DNA from: an uncultured Anaerolineae bacterium
GTDB taxonomy: Bacteria; Chloroflexota; Anaerolineae; Anaerolineales; Villigracilaceae
Assembly: GCA_903908605.1 (NCBI GenBank)
Contig: CAIVSQ010000575.1
Span: forward strand, 1 to 64,000
DNA: 64,000 nucleotides
Reading direction: 5' to 3'
The notes below the pieces were generated by a model. That model had not been told where the DNA came from, made no database searches, and worked only from the letters and a program-made list of their open reading frames with translations. Below are positions 23,788 to 32,324 of this stretch, piece after piece (the stretch's first letter is position 1; every line of letters starts with the position of its first letter). A program made the translations under genes and the position numbers.

Positions 23788-25590
23788 ATGTCTCAGGAAC
23801 GTTATCAGGATACACAGTTGTATCGCATTCGGCACTCTGCCGCGCATGTGATGGCACAGGCTGTGCTGGATTTTTACCCGGAAACGAAATATACGATTGG
23901 GCCGCCGGTAGAAAACGGCTTTTATTATGATTTTGAACTGCCGCAGGCCATCACCCAGGAAGATTTGGAAAAGATTGAAAAGCGCATGCGCCAGATTGTG
24001 ATGGGCAATCACAAGTTTGAGAAGAAGGTGGTTTCAGCCGAAGAGGCACGCGAGGTCTTCAAGGACCAGCCCTACAAGTTGGAACTGATCGAAGGTCTCG
24101 AGAAGGGCGGGCTGGATGAATATGGCAACCCGCTGAACGAGAAGCCCGAGATTTCTTTGTACCAAAGTGACACCTTCACAGACCTGTGCCGTGGCCCACA
24201 TGTCGATAGCACCAAGCAGATCAACCCTTCGGCGTTTAAGTTGACCTCAATTGCAGGTGCGTACTGGCGTGGCGATGAGCATAACAAGATGTTGACACGT
24301 ATTTATGGCACCGCTTGGGAAAAACCAGACGAGCTGAAGCAGTATTTGCAAATGTTGGAAGAGGCCAAAAAGCGCGATCACCGCAAGTTAGGCAAGGAAC
24401 TGGAGATCTTTATTTTCGATGATGAGGTTGGCCCTGGTCTGCCGCTTTGGTTACCGAACGGTGGTATCCTGATCGAGGAGCTTGAGCGCCTGGCCAAGGA
24501 AATGGAAGATAAGGCCGGTTACAGCCGTGTGCGCACGCCTAATTTGACCAAGGAAGACTTGTTCCTGCGTTCTGGGCACTTGCCTTATTATGCCGAGAGC
24601 ATGTATCCACCAATGGAATTGGAAGGCGTGAAGTATTACGTTAAGCCGATGAACTGCCCGATGCACCATAAAATCTTTGGCGCACGGCCGCGTTCCTATC
24701 GAGAATTACCGATTCGCCTGGCGGAATACGGGACTTGCTACCGTTATGAAAAGTCCGGTGAGCTTTTTGGCCTGATGCGCGTGCGCTCGATGCAGATGAA
24801 CGATGCGCATATTTACTGCTCTGAAGAGCAATTTGAGCAGGAGTTCATGGGCGTAATCGATCTGTACAAGAAGTATTTCGACCTGTTTGGGATTGGCAAG
24901 TACGTGATGCGTCTGTCGTTACACGGTACGGCTGGCCTGGGTAAGAAATACGTTGATAACCAACGCCTTTGGTTGAAAACCGAGGATATGGTGCGTCGTG
25001 CCATGCAGAATGGCAATGTGCCATTTGTAGAAGCGGTGGACGAAGCAGCTTTTTACGGGCCGAAGATTGATGTGCAAATCTGGAGCGCGGTTGGTCGCGA
25101 GTTTACCCTGGCAACCAACCAGGTGGATTTTGCGGTGCCGGAGCGTTTTGATCTCAAGTTTATCAATCGTGAAGGAGCAGAGGAAATCCCGCTCTGTATT
25201 CACCGTGCGCCGCTCAGTACCCATGAACGTATGATTGGGTTCCTGATTGAACACTACGCTGGGGCTTTCCCGGTCTGGCTGGCGCCGGAGCAGGTGCGCG
25301 TGATCCCGATTACAGATGGACAGAATGAGTATGCTGCACAGTTGGCTGCCCAATTAAAGGAACAGGGTATTCGGGCAAGCGCCGATTTGAACTCTGAGCG
25401 CATGAATGCCAAGATACGCAGCGCACAGCTGGTGAAGACGCCCTATATGTTGGTGGTTGGCGAAAACGAGCGCACAGCCGGGACGGTTTCGCTGCGCGGT
25501 CGTGATGGCAGCCAGAAGAACAATATCCCGTTTGAAGAGTTTATTGCGCAGGTCAAGGCGCGCATCGCGACGCGTTCCAGTGAACTATAA
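23788..25590 (+). CDS. thrS: Threonyl-tRNA synthetase without a TGS domain
   Basis: The 600-residue enzyme charges tRNA-Thr. It opens directly with the editing domain (HSAAH at 16-20 and CRGPHV), followed by the class II core: KPMNCPMHH with the zinc Cys290, RYEKSGELFGLMRVR (motif 2) and CIHRAPLSTHERMIGF (motif 3), then the anticodon domain ending SLRGRDGS. The N-terminal TGS domain of about 60 residues found in the 640-residue form is absent. The longer frame runs through the T-box and is rejected: AAAGGAG at 23775-23781 marks the ATG at 23788. A long palindrome terminator follows. Confidence 0.96.
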   Translation: MSQERYQDTQLYRIRHSAAHVMAQAVLDFYPETKYTIGPPVENGFYYDFELPQAITQEDLEKIEKRMRQIVMGNHKFEKKVVSAEEAREVFKDQPYKLELIEGLEKGGLDEYGNPLNEKPEISLYQSDTFTDLCRGPHVDSTKQINPSAFKLTSIAGAYWRGDEHNKMLTRIYGTAWEKPDELKQYLQMLEEAKKRDHRKLGKELEIFIFDDEVGPGLPLWLPNGGILIEELERLAKEMEDKAGYSRVRTPNLTKEDLFLRSGHLPYYAESMYPPMELEGVKYYVKPMNCPMHHKIFGARPRSYRELPIRLAEYGTCYRYEKSGELFGLMRVRSMQMNDAHIYCSEEQFEQEFMGVIDLYKKYFDLFGIGKYVMRLSLHGTAGLGKKYVDNQRLWLKTEDMVRRAMQNGNVPFVEAVDEAAFYGPKIDVQIWSAVGREFTLATNQVDFAVPERFDLKFINREGAEEIPLCIHRAPLSTHERMIGFLIEHYAGAFPVWLAPEQVRVIPITDGQNEYAAQLAAQLKEQGIRASADLNSERMNAKIRSAQLVKTPYMLVVGENERTAGTVSLRGRDGSQKNNIPFEEFIAQVKARIATRSSEL

Positions 25591-25618
25591 GAACTTCTTT
25601 CCTGAGTTTTGATTAATG

Positions 25619-25654
25619 ACAACAGCCCGCCTCGTTAACGAGGCGGGCTGTTGT
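25619..25654. terminator. Bidirectional terminator between thrS and pfkA
   Basis: A continuous perfect palindrome of 36 bases (18-bp arms, centre GTTAAC) separates two convergent genes. T-rich sequence is modest on both sides (GAATTTAATT and CATTAATC), but the stem is very strong. Confidence 0.75.
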
Positions 25655-25679
25655 GAATTTAATTGAGTTGGTGGGTGGA

Positions 25680-26795
25680 TCAACCGAAAGAAATGCCCAG
25701 GTCGAGAGCAGTAAGTACGATGTCTGAATCCATCGGGACCATTTTCATCTTGCCTATGGCTTCCTCAATTGGGACGTACTTGACGTGTGGCGGATCCAGG
25801 GCGACCATGACACCGGCCTGGCCTTCTTCAAGCCCGCGCACGGCCGCGGCGCCGAAGCGCAGGGCGGTTAAGCGGTCGAATGAGGTGGGCGAGCCACCAC
25901 GCAACAAGTGTCCGAGGACTACCAGGCGTGTTTCCTTGCCCGAAATAGCATGGATTTCAGCCGCGACTTTTTCGCCGACACCACCCAGGCGTTCGGCTCG
26001 CCCGGCTTCATGTTCTACAACCGAAGCGCCACCACCGATTGTTGTTGCGCCTTCGGCGACAACTACAATGGTAAAGTGATTGCCTCGTTGTTCGCGTTCC
26101 TTGATTTTTTCGATCACCTTATGGATGTCATAGGGGTGTTCAGGGATAAGAATTACGTCAGCCGAGCCAGAAACCCCGGCATGCAGGGCGATCCATCCTG
26201 CGTAGCGGCCCATCACCTCAACGACCATAACGCGCCCGTGCGAGGCAGCGGTAGAGTGCAGGCGGTCGAGCGATTCTGTGGCGAAACCGACGGCAGTGTC
26301 AAAGCCGAAGGTTACATCTGTTTTATCCAGGTCGTTGTCAATGGTCTTGGGGACAGCGATCAGTCGCAGACCTTTTTTAGCGAGTACGCTGGAAATAGCC
26401 AGTGATCCATCGCCGCCGACAGAGATCAGGGCGTCAATGTGGTGCAAGCGGAAGGCGCGAACAATTTCATCGCTGCGGTCAACTTCTTCCACGCTGCCAT
26501 CGGCCAGGGTAATGGGGTATTTCAACGGGTTGTTGCGGTTGCTGGTGCCAAGGATGGTACCGCCCAGGTGGGTTATGCCGCTGACTCGTTCGCGGGTGAG
26601 CGGCATAAGGCCGCCAGACGGATATTCTTCGGGCAAGAGCAGGCCATGAAAGCCGTCACGAACGCCGTATACTTCCCATCCGCGCTTGATGGCGGATAGG
26701 GCAGCGGCGCGGATGACAGCGTTTAGCCCGGGGGCATCACCGCCGCCGGTGCTGATTGCAATTTTCTTGATGGGTGTATTAATAATTGGTGCCAT
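25680..26795 (-). CDS. pfkA: 6-phosphofructokinase, mixed-residue (group III-like)
   Basis: The 371-residue glycolytic enzyme phosphorylates fructose 6-phosphate. The donor loop reads GGDGS (127-131), whose Gly130 is the ATP-type residue. The catalytic loop reads PKTIDNDL (149-156), with Lys150 where E. coli ATP enzymes have Gly (PGTIDND) and PPi enzymes have Lys. This Gly/Lys pair is the mark of the mixed-substrate group III family, so ATP or PPi could be used. The TIDND base, MGRYAG and GHLLRGGSPTSFDR are intact. It is longer than the 320-residue E. coli form. It stands alone, convergent with thrS. Confidence 0.92.
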   Translation of the reverse strand: MAPIINTPIKKIAISTGGGDAPGLNAVIRAAALSAIKRGWEVYGVRDGFHGLLLPEEYPSGGLMPLTRERVSGITHLGGTILGTSNRNNPLKYPITLADGSVEEVDRSDEIVRAFRLHHIDALISVGGDGSLAISSVLAKKGLRLIAVPKTIDNDLDKTDVTFGFDTAVGFATESLDRLHSTAASHGRVMVVEVMGRYAGWIALHAGVSGSADVILIPEHPYDIHKVIEKIKEREQRGNHFTIVVVAEGATTIGGGASVVEHEAGRAERLGGVGEKVAAEIHAISGKETRLVVLGHLLRGGSPTSFDRLTALRFGAAAVRGLEEGQAGVMVALDPPHVKYVPIEEAIGKMKMVPMDSDIVLTALDLGISFG

Positions 26796-27218
26796 GATAA
26801 TTCTCCATACGGTGCGATTGAATTCGCAGTGAATAACCGGCCCTGTGGGGGGGGATTCCCGTTGGCCCGGATTGTATATATTGTTTATACAGCATACGAT
26901 TATAGTACGAAATCGAGCACGAAGCGTAATGTGCAGGCTGCTTATGGTTTCTTTTGGTATTTATGAGTACCTGGCTATCGGTTCATCTTTCCCTGCAGGG
27001 TTTTGACTGCCAGTGAGCTGTTCTAGCATGGCTCATTGTCGGGGAACCGGAATTCGTTGTTTGGCATTATTACAGCTCTGTTGAATATGCTTTAGATTAA
27101 CGCTCTGATTGTTGTATACTATCTGTACGTGTACACTAAATTTTGCGATATAACCTGACTTGTCGATCCTGTAAAAATCGAATCAGAACGAAATTTTACA
27201 GCGATTCGGTTAAATAGT
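26796..27218. other. Intergenic region between divergent pfkA and infC
   Basis: No coding frame is convincing. It contains a run of eight G near 26846, an AT-rich stretch near 26875-26910 likely holding the pfkA promoter (a TATAAT on the minus strand), and near 27170-27208 overlapping repeats, CTGTAAAA with TTTTACAG and CGAATC with GATTCG, that could form alternative hairpins upstream of the infC promoter. I see nothing else. Confidence 0.4.
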
Positions 27219-27247
27219 TTGACGCAACTGGGTGTATGTGGTATTAT
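27219..27247 (+). promoter_or_regulatory. Promoter of the infC-rpmI-rplT operon
   Basis: TTGACG (27219-27224) and TATTAT (27242-27247) are 17 bases apart. The leader of about 55 bases contains a hairpin, AGCCAGCC (27261-27268) with GGCTGGTT (27274-27281), ending 15 bases before the Shine-Dalgarno. Confidence 0.75.
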
Positions 27248-27308
27248 CCATCCGCTCAAAAGCCAGCCTGTGGGGCTGGTTACGTGTTATTAGTTGAAGG
27301 AGACACAT

Positions 27309-27851
27309 ATAGTCGACCAAGAGTTTCGAGTAAATGAGGCCATCCGTGTTCCGGAAGTGCGCTTGATCGGCCCTGCCGGCGAGAACGTGGGTGTCGTGGC
27401 GATTCGCCAGGCACTACAGATCGCCCGCGATGCCGAGCTAGACCTTGTGGAAGTCTCGCCGAACGCTGCCCCGCCTGTGTGCAGGGTTCTCGATTTTGGC
27501 AAGTTTCTTTATGAGCGCGAAAAGAAGGATCGCGAAGCAAAGAAGGCCCAGGTCAAAATTGAAGTCAAGGAAATCCGCCTGCGACCAAAGACCAATGAAG
27601 CCCACCGCGGTTTCAAGGTGGATGATGCTCGCCGCTGGCTGAACCAAGGCCATAAAGTGCGCGTGACCATCAAGTTCCGTGGACGAGAAATGGATTATCC
27701 AGAAATCGCGTTGGAAGATTTGCGCGAGATCGCCCAGTCCCTGGCGGATGTGAGCGTTATTGAACAGGCTCCCATGATGGAAGGTCGCACAATGTTGGTT
27801 GTGTTAGGCCCCGCCAAGGCAAAGCCTGTTAAGGAAGCCAAGGCCGAGTAA
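27309..27851 (+). CDS. infC: Translation initiation factor IF-3, AUA start
   Basis: The 180-residue factor binds the 30S subunit, prevents 50S joining and checks the start codon. Both domains are present: DQEFRVNEAIRVPEVRLI at the N-terminus, a lysine-rich linker (about 65-85) and the C-terminal domain (HRGFKVDDARRWL, GREMDYPE, MMEGRTMLVVL). AAGGAG lies at 27297-27302; six bases later the in-frame codon is ATA (27309). No ATG, GTG or TTG lies in frame after the Shine-Dalgarno and before the conserved region, so ATA is the best start. E. coli infC starts with AUU and is self-regulated through it. Confidence 0.93.
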   Translation: MVDQEFRVNEAIRVPEVRLIGPAGENVGVVAIRQALQIARDAELDLVEVSPNAAPPVCRVLDFGKFLYEREKKDREAKKAQVKIEVKEIRLRPKTNEAHRGFKVDDARRWLNQGHKVRVTIKFRGREMDYPEIALEDLREIAQSLADVSVIEQAPMMEGRTMLVVLGPAKAKPVKEAKAE

Positions 27852-27977
27852 TCAAACCATCAGGCCTGATGTGGAAAAAGCCGTTTTACGGCTTGAAGTA
27901 CGTCTCCATACAAAGGTGAAACCCCCGCGGGTGGTAGATACCTCCGTGGTTAATTTGTCTGAAAGGAGTAAGCCGCT

Positions 27978-28205
27978 GTGCCCCAAAAGCAGAGATCCGG
28001 GAAGTTCAAGCTCAAGACCCATAAGGCGACGTCGAAGCGTTTTCGCCTGACCGCGTCAGGGCTGTTGGTACGTACGAAGGGTGGCAAGAGCCATTTACGC
28101 CGCCATACTTCAAAGCGTACCAAAGCGCAGTTCCTCGAGATGGTGCCCGTCAATGGACGTGGTATTATCAAGCGCATTCGTCGTTTAGTGCCGAATATTA
28201 AGTAG
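27978..28205 (+). CDS. rpmI: 50S ribosomal protein L35
   Basis: The 75-residue basic protein of the large subunit is recognised by KLKTHKATSKRFRLTASG and HTSKRTKAQF. It carries about ten extra N-terminal residues (MPQKQRSGKF) compared with the 65-residue standard form. GTG is the start, with AAAGGAG at 27961-27967. The 126-base spacer after infC contains the palindrome CATCAGGCCTGATG (27858-27871) and a hairpin AAGCCG-TTTTA-CGGCTT (27878-27894). Middle gene of the infC operon. Confidence 0.94.
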   Translation: MPQKQRSGKFKLKTHKATSKRFRLTASGLLVRTKGGKSHLRRHTSKRTKAQFLEMVPVNGRGIIKRIRRLVPNIK

Positions 28206-28236
28206 GCGATCGTATCCGTTTTTTCATTTGCGGCTA

Positions 28237-28297
28237 CCGGGTGTATGCAACTGGCAGCAAGGGTGCTCTCGACGTGAGACCCTTCACCGACGCCCGG
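28237..28297 (+). promoter_or_regulatory. Nested stem leader before rplT, candidate L20 binding site
   Basis: An outer helix CCGGGTGT (28237-28244) with ACGCCCGG (28290-28297) encloses an inner helix AAGGGT (28259-28264) with ACCCTT (28279-28284), extended by CTC/GAG. L20 is known to repress this operon in other bacteria by binding leader RNA that mimics its 23S rRNA site. Assignment here is inferred from position and fold only. Confidence 0.45.
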
Positions 28298-28320
28298 AGG
28301 TTTGCAGGAGGTTTTGAAAC

Positions 28321-28665
28321 ATGCGTGTAAAAGGTGGTCCGCAAGGACATCTGCGCCACAAAAAAGTATTAAAGATTACCAAGGGTCAGCGTGGTACACG
28401 CCATTTCCTCTTTAAGCGCGCCAGCGAGGCGATGCTTAAGAGCATGTGGTATGCGACCCGCGACCGCCGCGTGCGCAAACGAGATCTGCGCAAGCTGTGG
28501 ATTGCCCGTATCAACGCTGCAGCCCGCCTGAATGGCATCAGCTACAGCCGCCTTGTTTCTGCGATGAAGAAGGCGAACATAACCCTCAATCGCAAAATGC
28601 TGGCCGACTTGGCCGTGCGCGATCCGCAGGCTTTTGCCGCGGTTGTGGCCCAAGCGAACAGCTAA
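28321..28665 (+). CDS. rplT: 50S ribosomal protein L20
   Basis: The 114-residue early assembly protein of the 50S subunit shows the basic N-terminal tail ([20 protein letters not shown], usually KRG...RRKK) and the globular part with [37 protein letters not shown] and [11 protein letters not shown]. The length is standard. GCAGGAGG lies just upstream. Last gene of the infC operon, followed by a strong terminator. Confidence 0.97.
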   Translation: MRVKGGPQGHLRHKKVLKITKGQRGTRHFLFKRASEAMLKSMWYATRDRRVRKRDLRKLWIARINAAARLNGISYSRLVSAMKKANITLNRKMLADLAVRDPQAFAAVVAQANS

Positions 28666-28687
28666 GAAATCAGCGTTTCAATTGCAT

Positions 28688-28726
28688 AAAAGACTGGCGG
28701 AGAACTTCCCGCCAGTCTTTTTCTTT
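28688..28726 (+). terminator. Terminator of the infC-rpmI-rplT operon
   Basis: A 13-bp perfect stem (28688-28700 with 28709-28721) with an 8-base loop is followed by TTCTTTT. Confidence 0.9.
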
Positions 28727-28834
28727 TACCGGTGTGTTTCACAAGCTTTATATAATCTTTGTGCTGACTTTACAGATTCTTCATGTGCTGGCGCTATGAT
28801 GAAAGTAATTCACCAGGAAATGGAGATTATAAAA

Positions 28835-29176
28835 ATGACCAAGTATTGGAAGTGGTTTGCGGGTATTGCTTTGGGGCTGGTTTTATTATTCGGAGGCTAT
28901 TTACTTTGGTTGGTGTTCCCTGTCATCGGCAATGGCTACGGGATGATGGGCGGTGGGCACAGGCTGATCGGCGGCTTCGGTTTACCCCTGGTTGGCATGG
29001 GGCTTATGTGGATCATTCCTGTTGGAGTGTTCGTGCTGCTGCTTATAGGCGCTGCCTGGTTAGGGAGAAAGTCTCTTGGCCAGAAAATCACGCCTGGCTC
29101 GATGTGCCCGGCTTGTGGGCAGGAGATTCAGGCTGAATGGACAACCTGCCCGCACTGTGCAACCGCGCTGATTTAA
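28835..29176 (+). CDS. Small membrane protein with C-terminal zinc ribbon
   Basis: The 113-residue protein has two hydrophobic helices (about 5-28 and 45-70) joined by a Gly/Met-rich loop (GNGYGMMGGGHRLIGG), then a cytosolic tail with a rubredoxin-like zinc ribbon CPACGQEIQAEWTTCPHC. I do not know a function; the architecture suggests a small membrane-tethered zinc protein. The ATG at 28835 is preferred because GGAG (28822-28825) lies 9 bases upstream; an earlier ATG at 28798 is possible. It is flanked by terminators, so it is monocistronic. Confidence 0.7.
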   Translation: MTKYWKWFAGIALGLVLLFGGYLLWLVFPVIGNGYGMMGGGHRLIGGFGLPLVGMGLMWIIPVGVFVLLLIGAAWLGRKSLGQKITPGSMCPACGQEIQAEWTTCPHCATALI

Positions 29177-29220
29177 GCAGGTGTCTTGGATTATTCATGT
29201 AAGGTTCGGTATTTCTTTGA

Positions 29221-29264
29221 AAAAGCCAGGTTGGGAAATTTTTCCCGACCTGGCTTTTTGATTT
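29221..29264 (+). terminator. Terminator after the zinc-ribbon membrane protein gene
   Basis: An 18-bp stem with a single G-U pair (29221-29238 with 29241-29258) and a two-base loop begins with A-runs and ends in T-runs, so it could act on both strands, including for radA transcription ending nearby at 29377. Confidence 0.85.
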
Positions 29265-29376
29265 CATTCATCCGCTTGGGGCGATGGCCTCAACCAACGC
29301 TGACAGCTGTTGAAGCTCATATCAACTAATGGGGTGTTCGAAGAATGGGGTCAAAAATTATACCGTTTTGTGTAAA

Positions 29377-30798
29377 TCAATCGGATGCCTTTGGCTTGCT
29401 GGCAGCCTTTTGTTCAACGGCGAAGGCAACTTCGAGCGCCTGGTAGATGGAGCGCACTTCTATGATATGGATATTCTCCGGCCAGGGTTCGGCTTTGCGG
29501 AGACGCTTGGGCACGATGGCGGTTTTAAAGCCGAGTTTTTGGGCTTCACGCAAGCGCACAGGCATTTGTCCTGGCAGACGCAGCTCACCCGCCAGTCCGA
29601 TTTCGCCAATCAGAACACAGTCGGCACGGACGGGAAGATCGCGCATGGATGAGACAATCGCGGTGGTGATGGCCAGGTCGGCGGCGGGTTCATCGATTTT
29701 CAGTCCACCGACTACATTGACAAAGATGTCCTGTTCCCCCAGTTTGACGCCGACACGGCGGGTGAGGACAGCCGCGAGCATAAGCAAGCGGTTGTAATCG
29801 ACCCCATTGGGGGTGCGGCGAGCATTGCCAAACTGGGCGGCAGATGTCAATCCCTGGACTTCGACCAACAGGGGACGGGTGCCTTCCATGGTTACTGCGA
29901 TGGCGGAGCCAGGGGCGTTTACCATGCGCTCAGCCAGGAAAGCCTCAGATGGGTTGGTGATTTCGGCCAGGCCACGTTCCCGCATTTCAAAAACACCTAC
30001 TTCGGCGGTAGCGCCAAATCGGTTCTTGACGGAGCGAAGCAGGCGATAGGCCTGGAAACGATCGCCTTCCAGGTACAAAACGGTATCTACAATATGTTCC
30101 AAAACACGTGGTCCGGCGATGACGCCTTCCTTGGTAACGTGACCGATGGCGAAGACGGAAACGCCGCTGGATTTGGCCAGTTCACGAAGCTGTGATGAAC
30201 ATTCGCGCACCTGGGTAACGGACCCGGCCGAGGAATCGAGTTCTGGCAGGTAGACGGTCTGGATGGAGTCAACGATCAATATGGCTGGGCGCACTTCCCT
30301 GTTGTGGTCGAGGATGGTGCTAAGGTTGGTCTCGGTGACCAGGTAGAGGTTTTCGGGCAGGCTGGCGCCATTTTCCAACAGGCGATCGGCTCGCATCTTA
30401 ATTTGTCGTTCAGACTCTTCGCCCGAGACGTATAGCACGCCCCGGGTCTTGGCCATTTCCATGGCCAGCTGGAGCATAAGTGTGGACTTGCCGATGCCAG
30501 GGTCGCCGCCGACCAGGATGATTGAGCCGGGCACGATGCCGCCGCCGAGGACGCGTGAAAACTCGCTGATCGGAACGGGCATTCGCGGTTCTGGGTCGGT
30601 AGCAATATCGCCGATACGACGGGGCGAGGTGCGACCGGTTAGCCCACGCGAAGCATTGGGGGAACGGGCGGGCGCTTCTTCCTGGATGATTTCTTCAACC
30701 ATGCTGCTGAATGAGCCGCACTGCGGGCATTTTCCCATGTAAGAGGCAGAAACGCGTCCACATTGTTGGCAGATAAAGCGGGAATGGGTTTTGGGCAT
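29377..30798 (-). CDS. radA: DNA repair protein RadA
   Basis: The 473-residue branch-migration ATPase has an N-terminal zinc finger (Cys10, Cys13, Cys24, Cys27), a RecA-like core with Walker A GGDPGIGKST near residue 100, the KNRFG motif typical of RadA, and a C-terminal Lon-protease-like domain. It processes recombination intermediates in the cytoplasm. The length is slightly above the usual 455 because of a short linker after the zinc finger. No tightly linked partner. A 364-base gap precedes it. Confidence 0.95.
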   Translation of the reverse strand: MPKTHSRFICQQCGRVSASYMGKCPQCGSFSSMVEEIIQEEAPARSPNASRGLTGRTSPRRIGDIATDPEPRMPVPISEFSRVLGGGIVPGSIILVGGDPGIGKSTLMLQLAMEMAKTRGVLYVSGEESERQIKMRADRLLENGASLPENLYLVTETNLSTILDHNREVRPAILIVDSIQTVYLPELDSSAGSVTQVRECSSQLRELAKSSGVSVFAIGHVTKEGVIAGPRVLEHIVDTVLYLEGDRFQAYRLLRSVKNRFGATAEVGVFEMRERGLAEITNPSEAFLAERMVNAPGSAIAVTMEGTRPLLVEVQGLTSAAQFGNARRTPNGVDYNRLLMLAAVLTRRVGVKLGEQDIFVNVVGGLKIDEPAADLAITTAIVSSMRDLPVRADCVLIGEIGLAGELRLPGQMPVRLREAQKLGFKTAIVPKRLRKAEPWPENIHIIEVRSIYQALEVAFAVEQKAASKPKASD

Positions 30799-31103
30799 GT
30801 TGTTACTCCTAAAAGCCGGCTCGGTTTTAGATAATTCTTAAGCGCGGATGGTTGCTTTATTATACATTTGTTCTAATTGTTGTGGGCGATTATGCAACCG
30901 GTTTGGCTAGTGTGAACGTAGAGTGGAATGCGCGGAAATATGATCAAAAACCCCGGTTCAAAGAGGGTTGAATGAGCAAAAAGACGACAATATGCATGTT
31001 TAATGGGATTTGTGGGGTAAGCATAGGGTAGGCATAGGGTAAGCGTCAAGTATTGTTTTTGGTTTTGAGTAAAATAGAGTTACAAGCGTTTCTCTTCTCC
31101 TCC
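30799..31103. other. Intergenic region with a short tandem repeat
   Basis: No convincing gene. Three copies of an 11-base unit close to GGGTAAGCATA lie at 31015-31047, the last one with two changes. The radA promoter is expected near 30800-30900, but I cannot fix it. Confidence 0.4.
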
Positions 31104-31141
31104 TTTGAAAAGAGAGCCGGGGTCGGCGTCCCCGGCTCTCT
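31104..31141 (-). terminator. Terminator of the azlC-azlD operon
   Basis: A perfect 12-bp stem, AGAGAGCCGGGG (31111-31122) with CCCCGGCTCTCT (31130-31141), is followed on the minus strand by TTTC. It lies 21 bases after the azlD stop. Confidence 0.7.
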
Positions 31142-31162
31142 CGATTCCTGTACAGGTCGGTT

Positions 31163-31477
31163 TTATAGCCAGATTTTGAGGATCCAGAAGGCGGCCATGC
31201 CTGCGGCGATGGTGACCAGGACGTTGCGGGTACGGAAGGCAACCAGGGTGGCGACCAGCCCGGCCAGCAAGCGTGGGTTGGCCAGGGTTGTTATGAATGA
31301 GCCGTTGGTGAATAATAGTTCTGGTGCAATGATGGCGCTGAGTACCGCGATAGGTACAAAGCGCAGTGTGCGCTGAAGGGGGCGAGGCAGGTTTATTTTT
31401 TCAAGCAGCAAAATAAAGCTGAAGCGGGTCAGGAAGGTGAGCGTTCCAAGAACGACCATGATGATCCAGATATTCAT
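31163..31477 (-). CDS. azlD: AzlD-family branched-chain amino acid exporter subunit
   Basis: The 104-residue membrane protein has about four helices and the family pattern LTRFSFILL near residue 17, LRFVPIAVLSAIIAPELL and a final glycine/alanine helix. AzlC-AzlD pairs export branched-chain amino acids and analogues. It overlaps the azlC stop by 4 bases, so translation is coupled. A terminator follows. Confidence 0.88.
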   Translation of the reverse strand: MNIWIIMVVLGTLTFLTRFSFILLLEKINLPRPLQRTLRFVPIAVLSAIIAPELLFTNGSFITTLANPRLLAGLVATLVAFRTRNVLVTIAAGMAAFWILKIWL

Positions 31478-32163
31478 TTTTTATCACTCCACAAGCCAGC
31501 AGCGATGCCGATAAACGCAGAAAGGATCAATCCGAGCTTGAGCGGTAGCCCGAAGAAGATCAATGCGCACAGGCTGGCAACTGCCGCGGTGATAAAGCCG
31601 GCCGTATCCCTGAGACCAGGCACAACCAGGGCAATAAAGGTCAGTGGAAGGAAAAAATCCAATTCCCACGAGGCTGGGATCTGCGCCCCCAAGAAGATGC
31701 CAACTGCGGTACTTAACTGCCAGGATGACCAGAGGGTTAGGCCAGAGCCCAACAGGTGCCAGTGCTTATGAGTCAGGTCACCTTCGCGTTGGTAGTGGAC
31801 AATACTAACCGCGTAGGCTTCGTCGGTGAGCAGGTAAGCCAGTACGGCTTTCCACTTGAGGGGTAGGTGTTTTGTATACGGGGCAATCGAGGCGCTGTAG
31901 AGTGCATGGCGCAGGTTGATGACGAAACCGGTCAGTATGACGATCATCCCTGGAGTGACGGCACCAACCAACCTGGCAGTCATAAATTGAGCCGATCCGG
32001 CGAAAATCACCGAGGACATCGCCTGGGCATCCAGGGGACTTAAGCCTGCGTCCAAGGCCAGGATACCGTAGATCATACCGAATGGGACGACCCCCAGCAG
32101 GATGGGTAATTCCTCGCGTACTCCGAGCCAAAATTGTTGGGTTGGTGTGGATGATGTATTCAT
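31474..32163 (-). CDS. azlC: AzlC-family branched-chain amino acid exporter, large subunit
   Basis: The 229-residue membrane protein has about six helices. The family marks PFGMIYGILALDAGL, SSVIFAGSAQFMTARL and NLRHALYSASIAPY with LTDEAYAV are clear. With AzlD it forms the exporter. A TATAAT lies 14 bases before the ATG on the minus strand and no Shine-Dalgarno is seen, so the message may have a very short leader. Confidence 0.9.
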   Translation of the reverse strand: MNTSSTPTQQFWLGVREELPILLGVVPFGMIYGILALDAGLSPLDAQAMSSVIFAGSAQFMTARLVGAVTPGMIVILTGFVINLRHALYSASIAPYTKHLPLKWKAVLAYLLTDEAYAVSIVHYQREGDLTHKHWHLLGSGLTLWSSWQLSTAVGIFLGAQIPASWELDFFLPLTFIALVVPGLRDTAGFITAAVASLCALIFFGLPLKLGLILSAFIGIAAGLWSDKK

Positions 32164-32324
32164 AATGACGCGCTATTATACTCTTGAGAAGATGAAAAAT
32201 GGGTAAGGATTGCACTCAGCGTCTGGCCTGCCCAGGTGCAAAAGGTGGCGCAGGATCTAGGAATGTGTGTCCTCAGGTTTTTAGTTGTAAAGTACAATAA
32301 GCCATTCTTGCTTTTGGAGGCACG

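Noticed and set aside
31015-31047. Three imperfect 11-bp tandem copies
   Set aside because: Too short and diverged for a CRISPR or functional iteron array.
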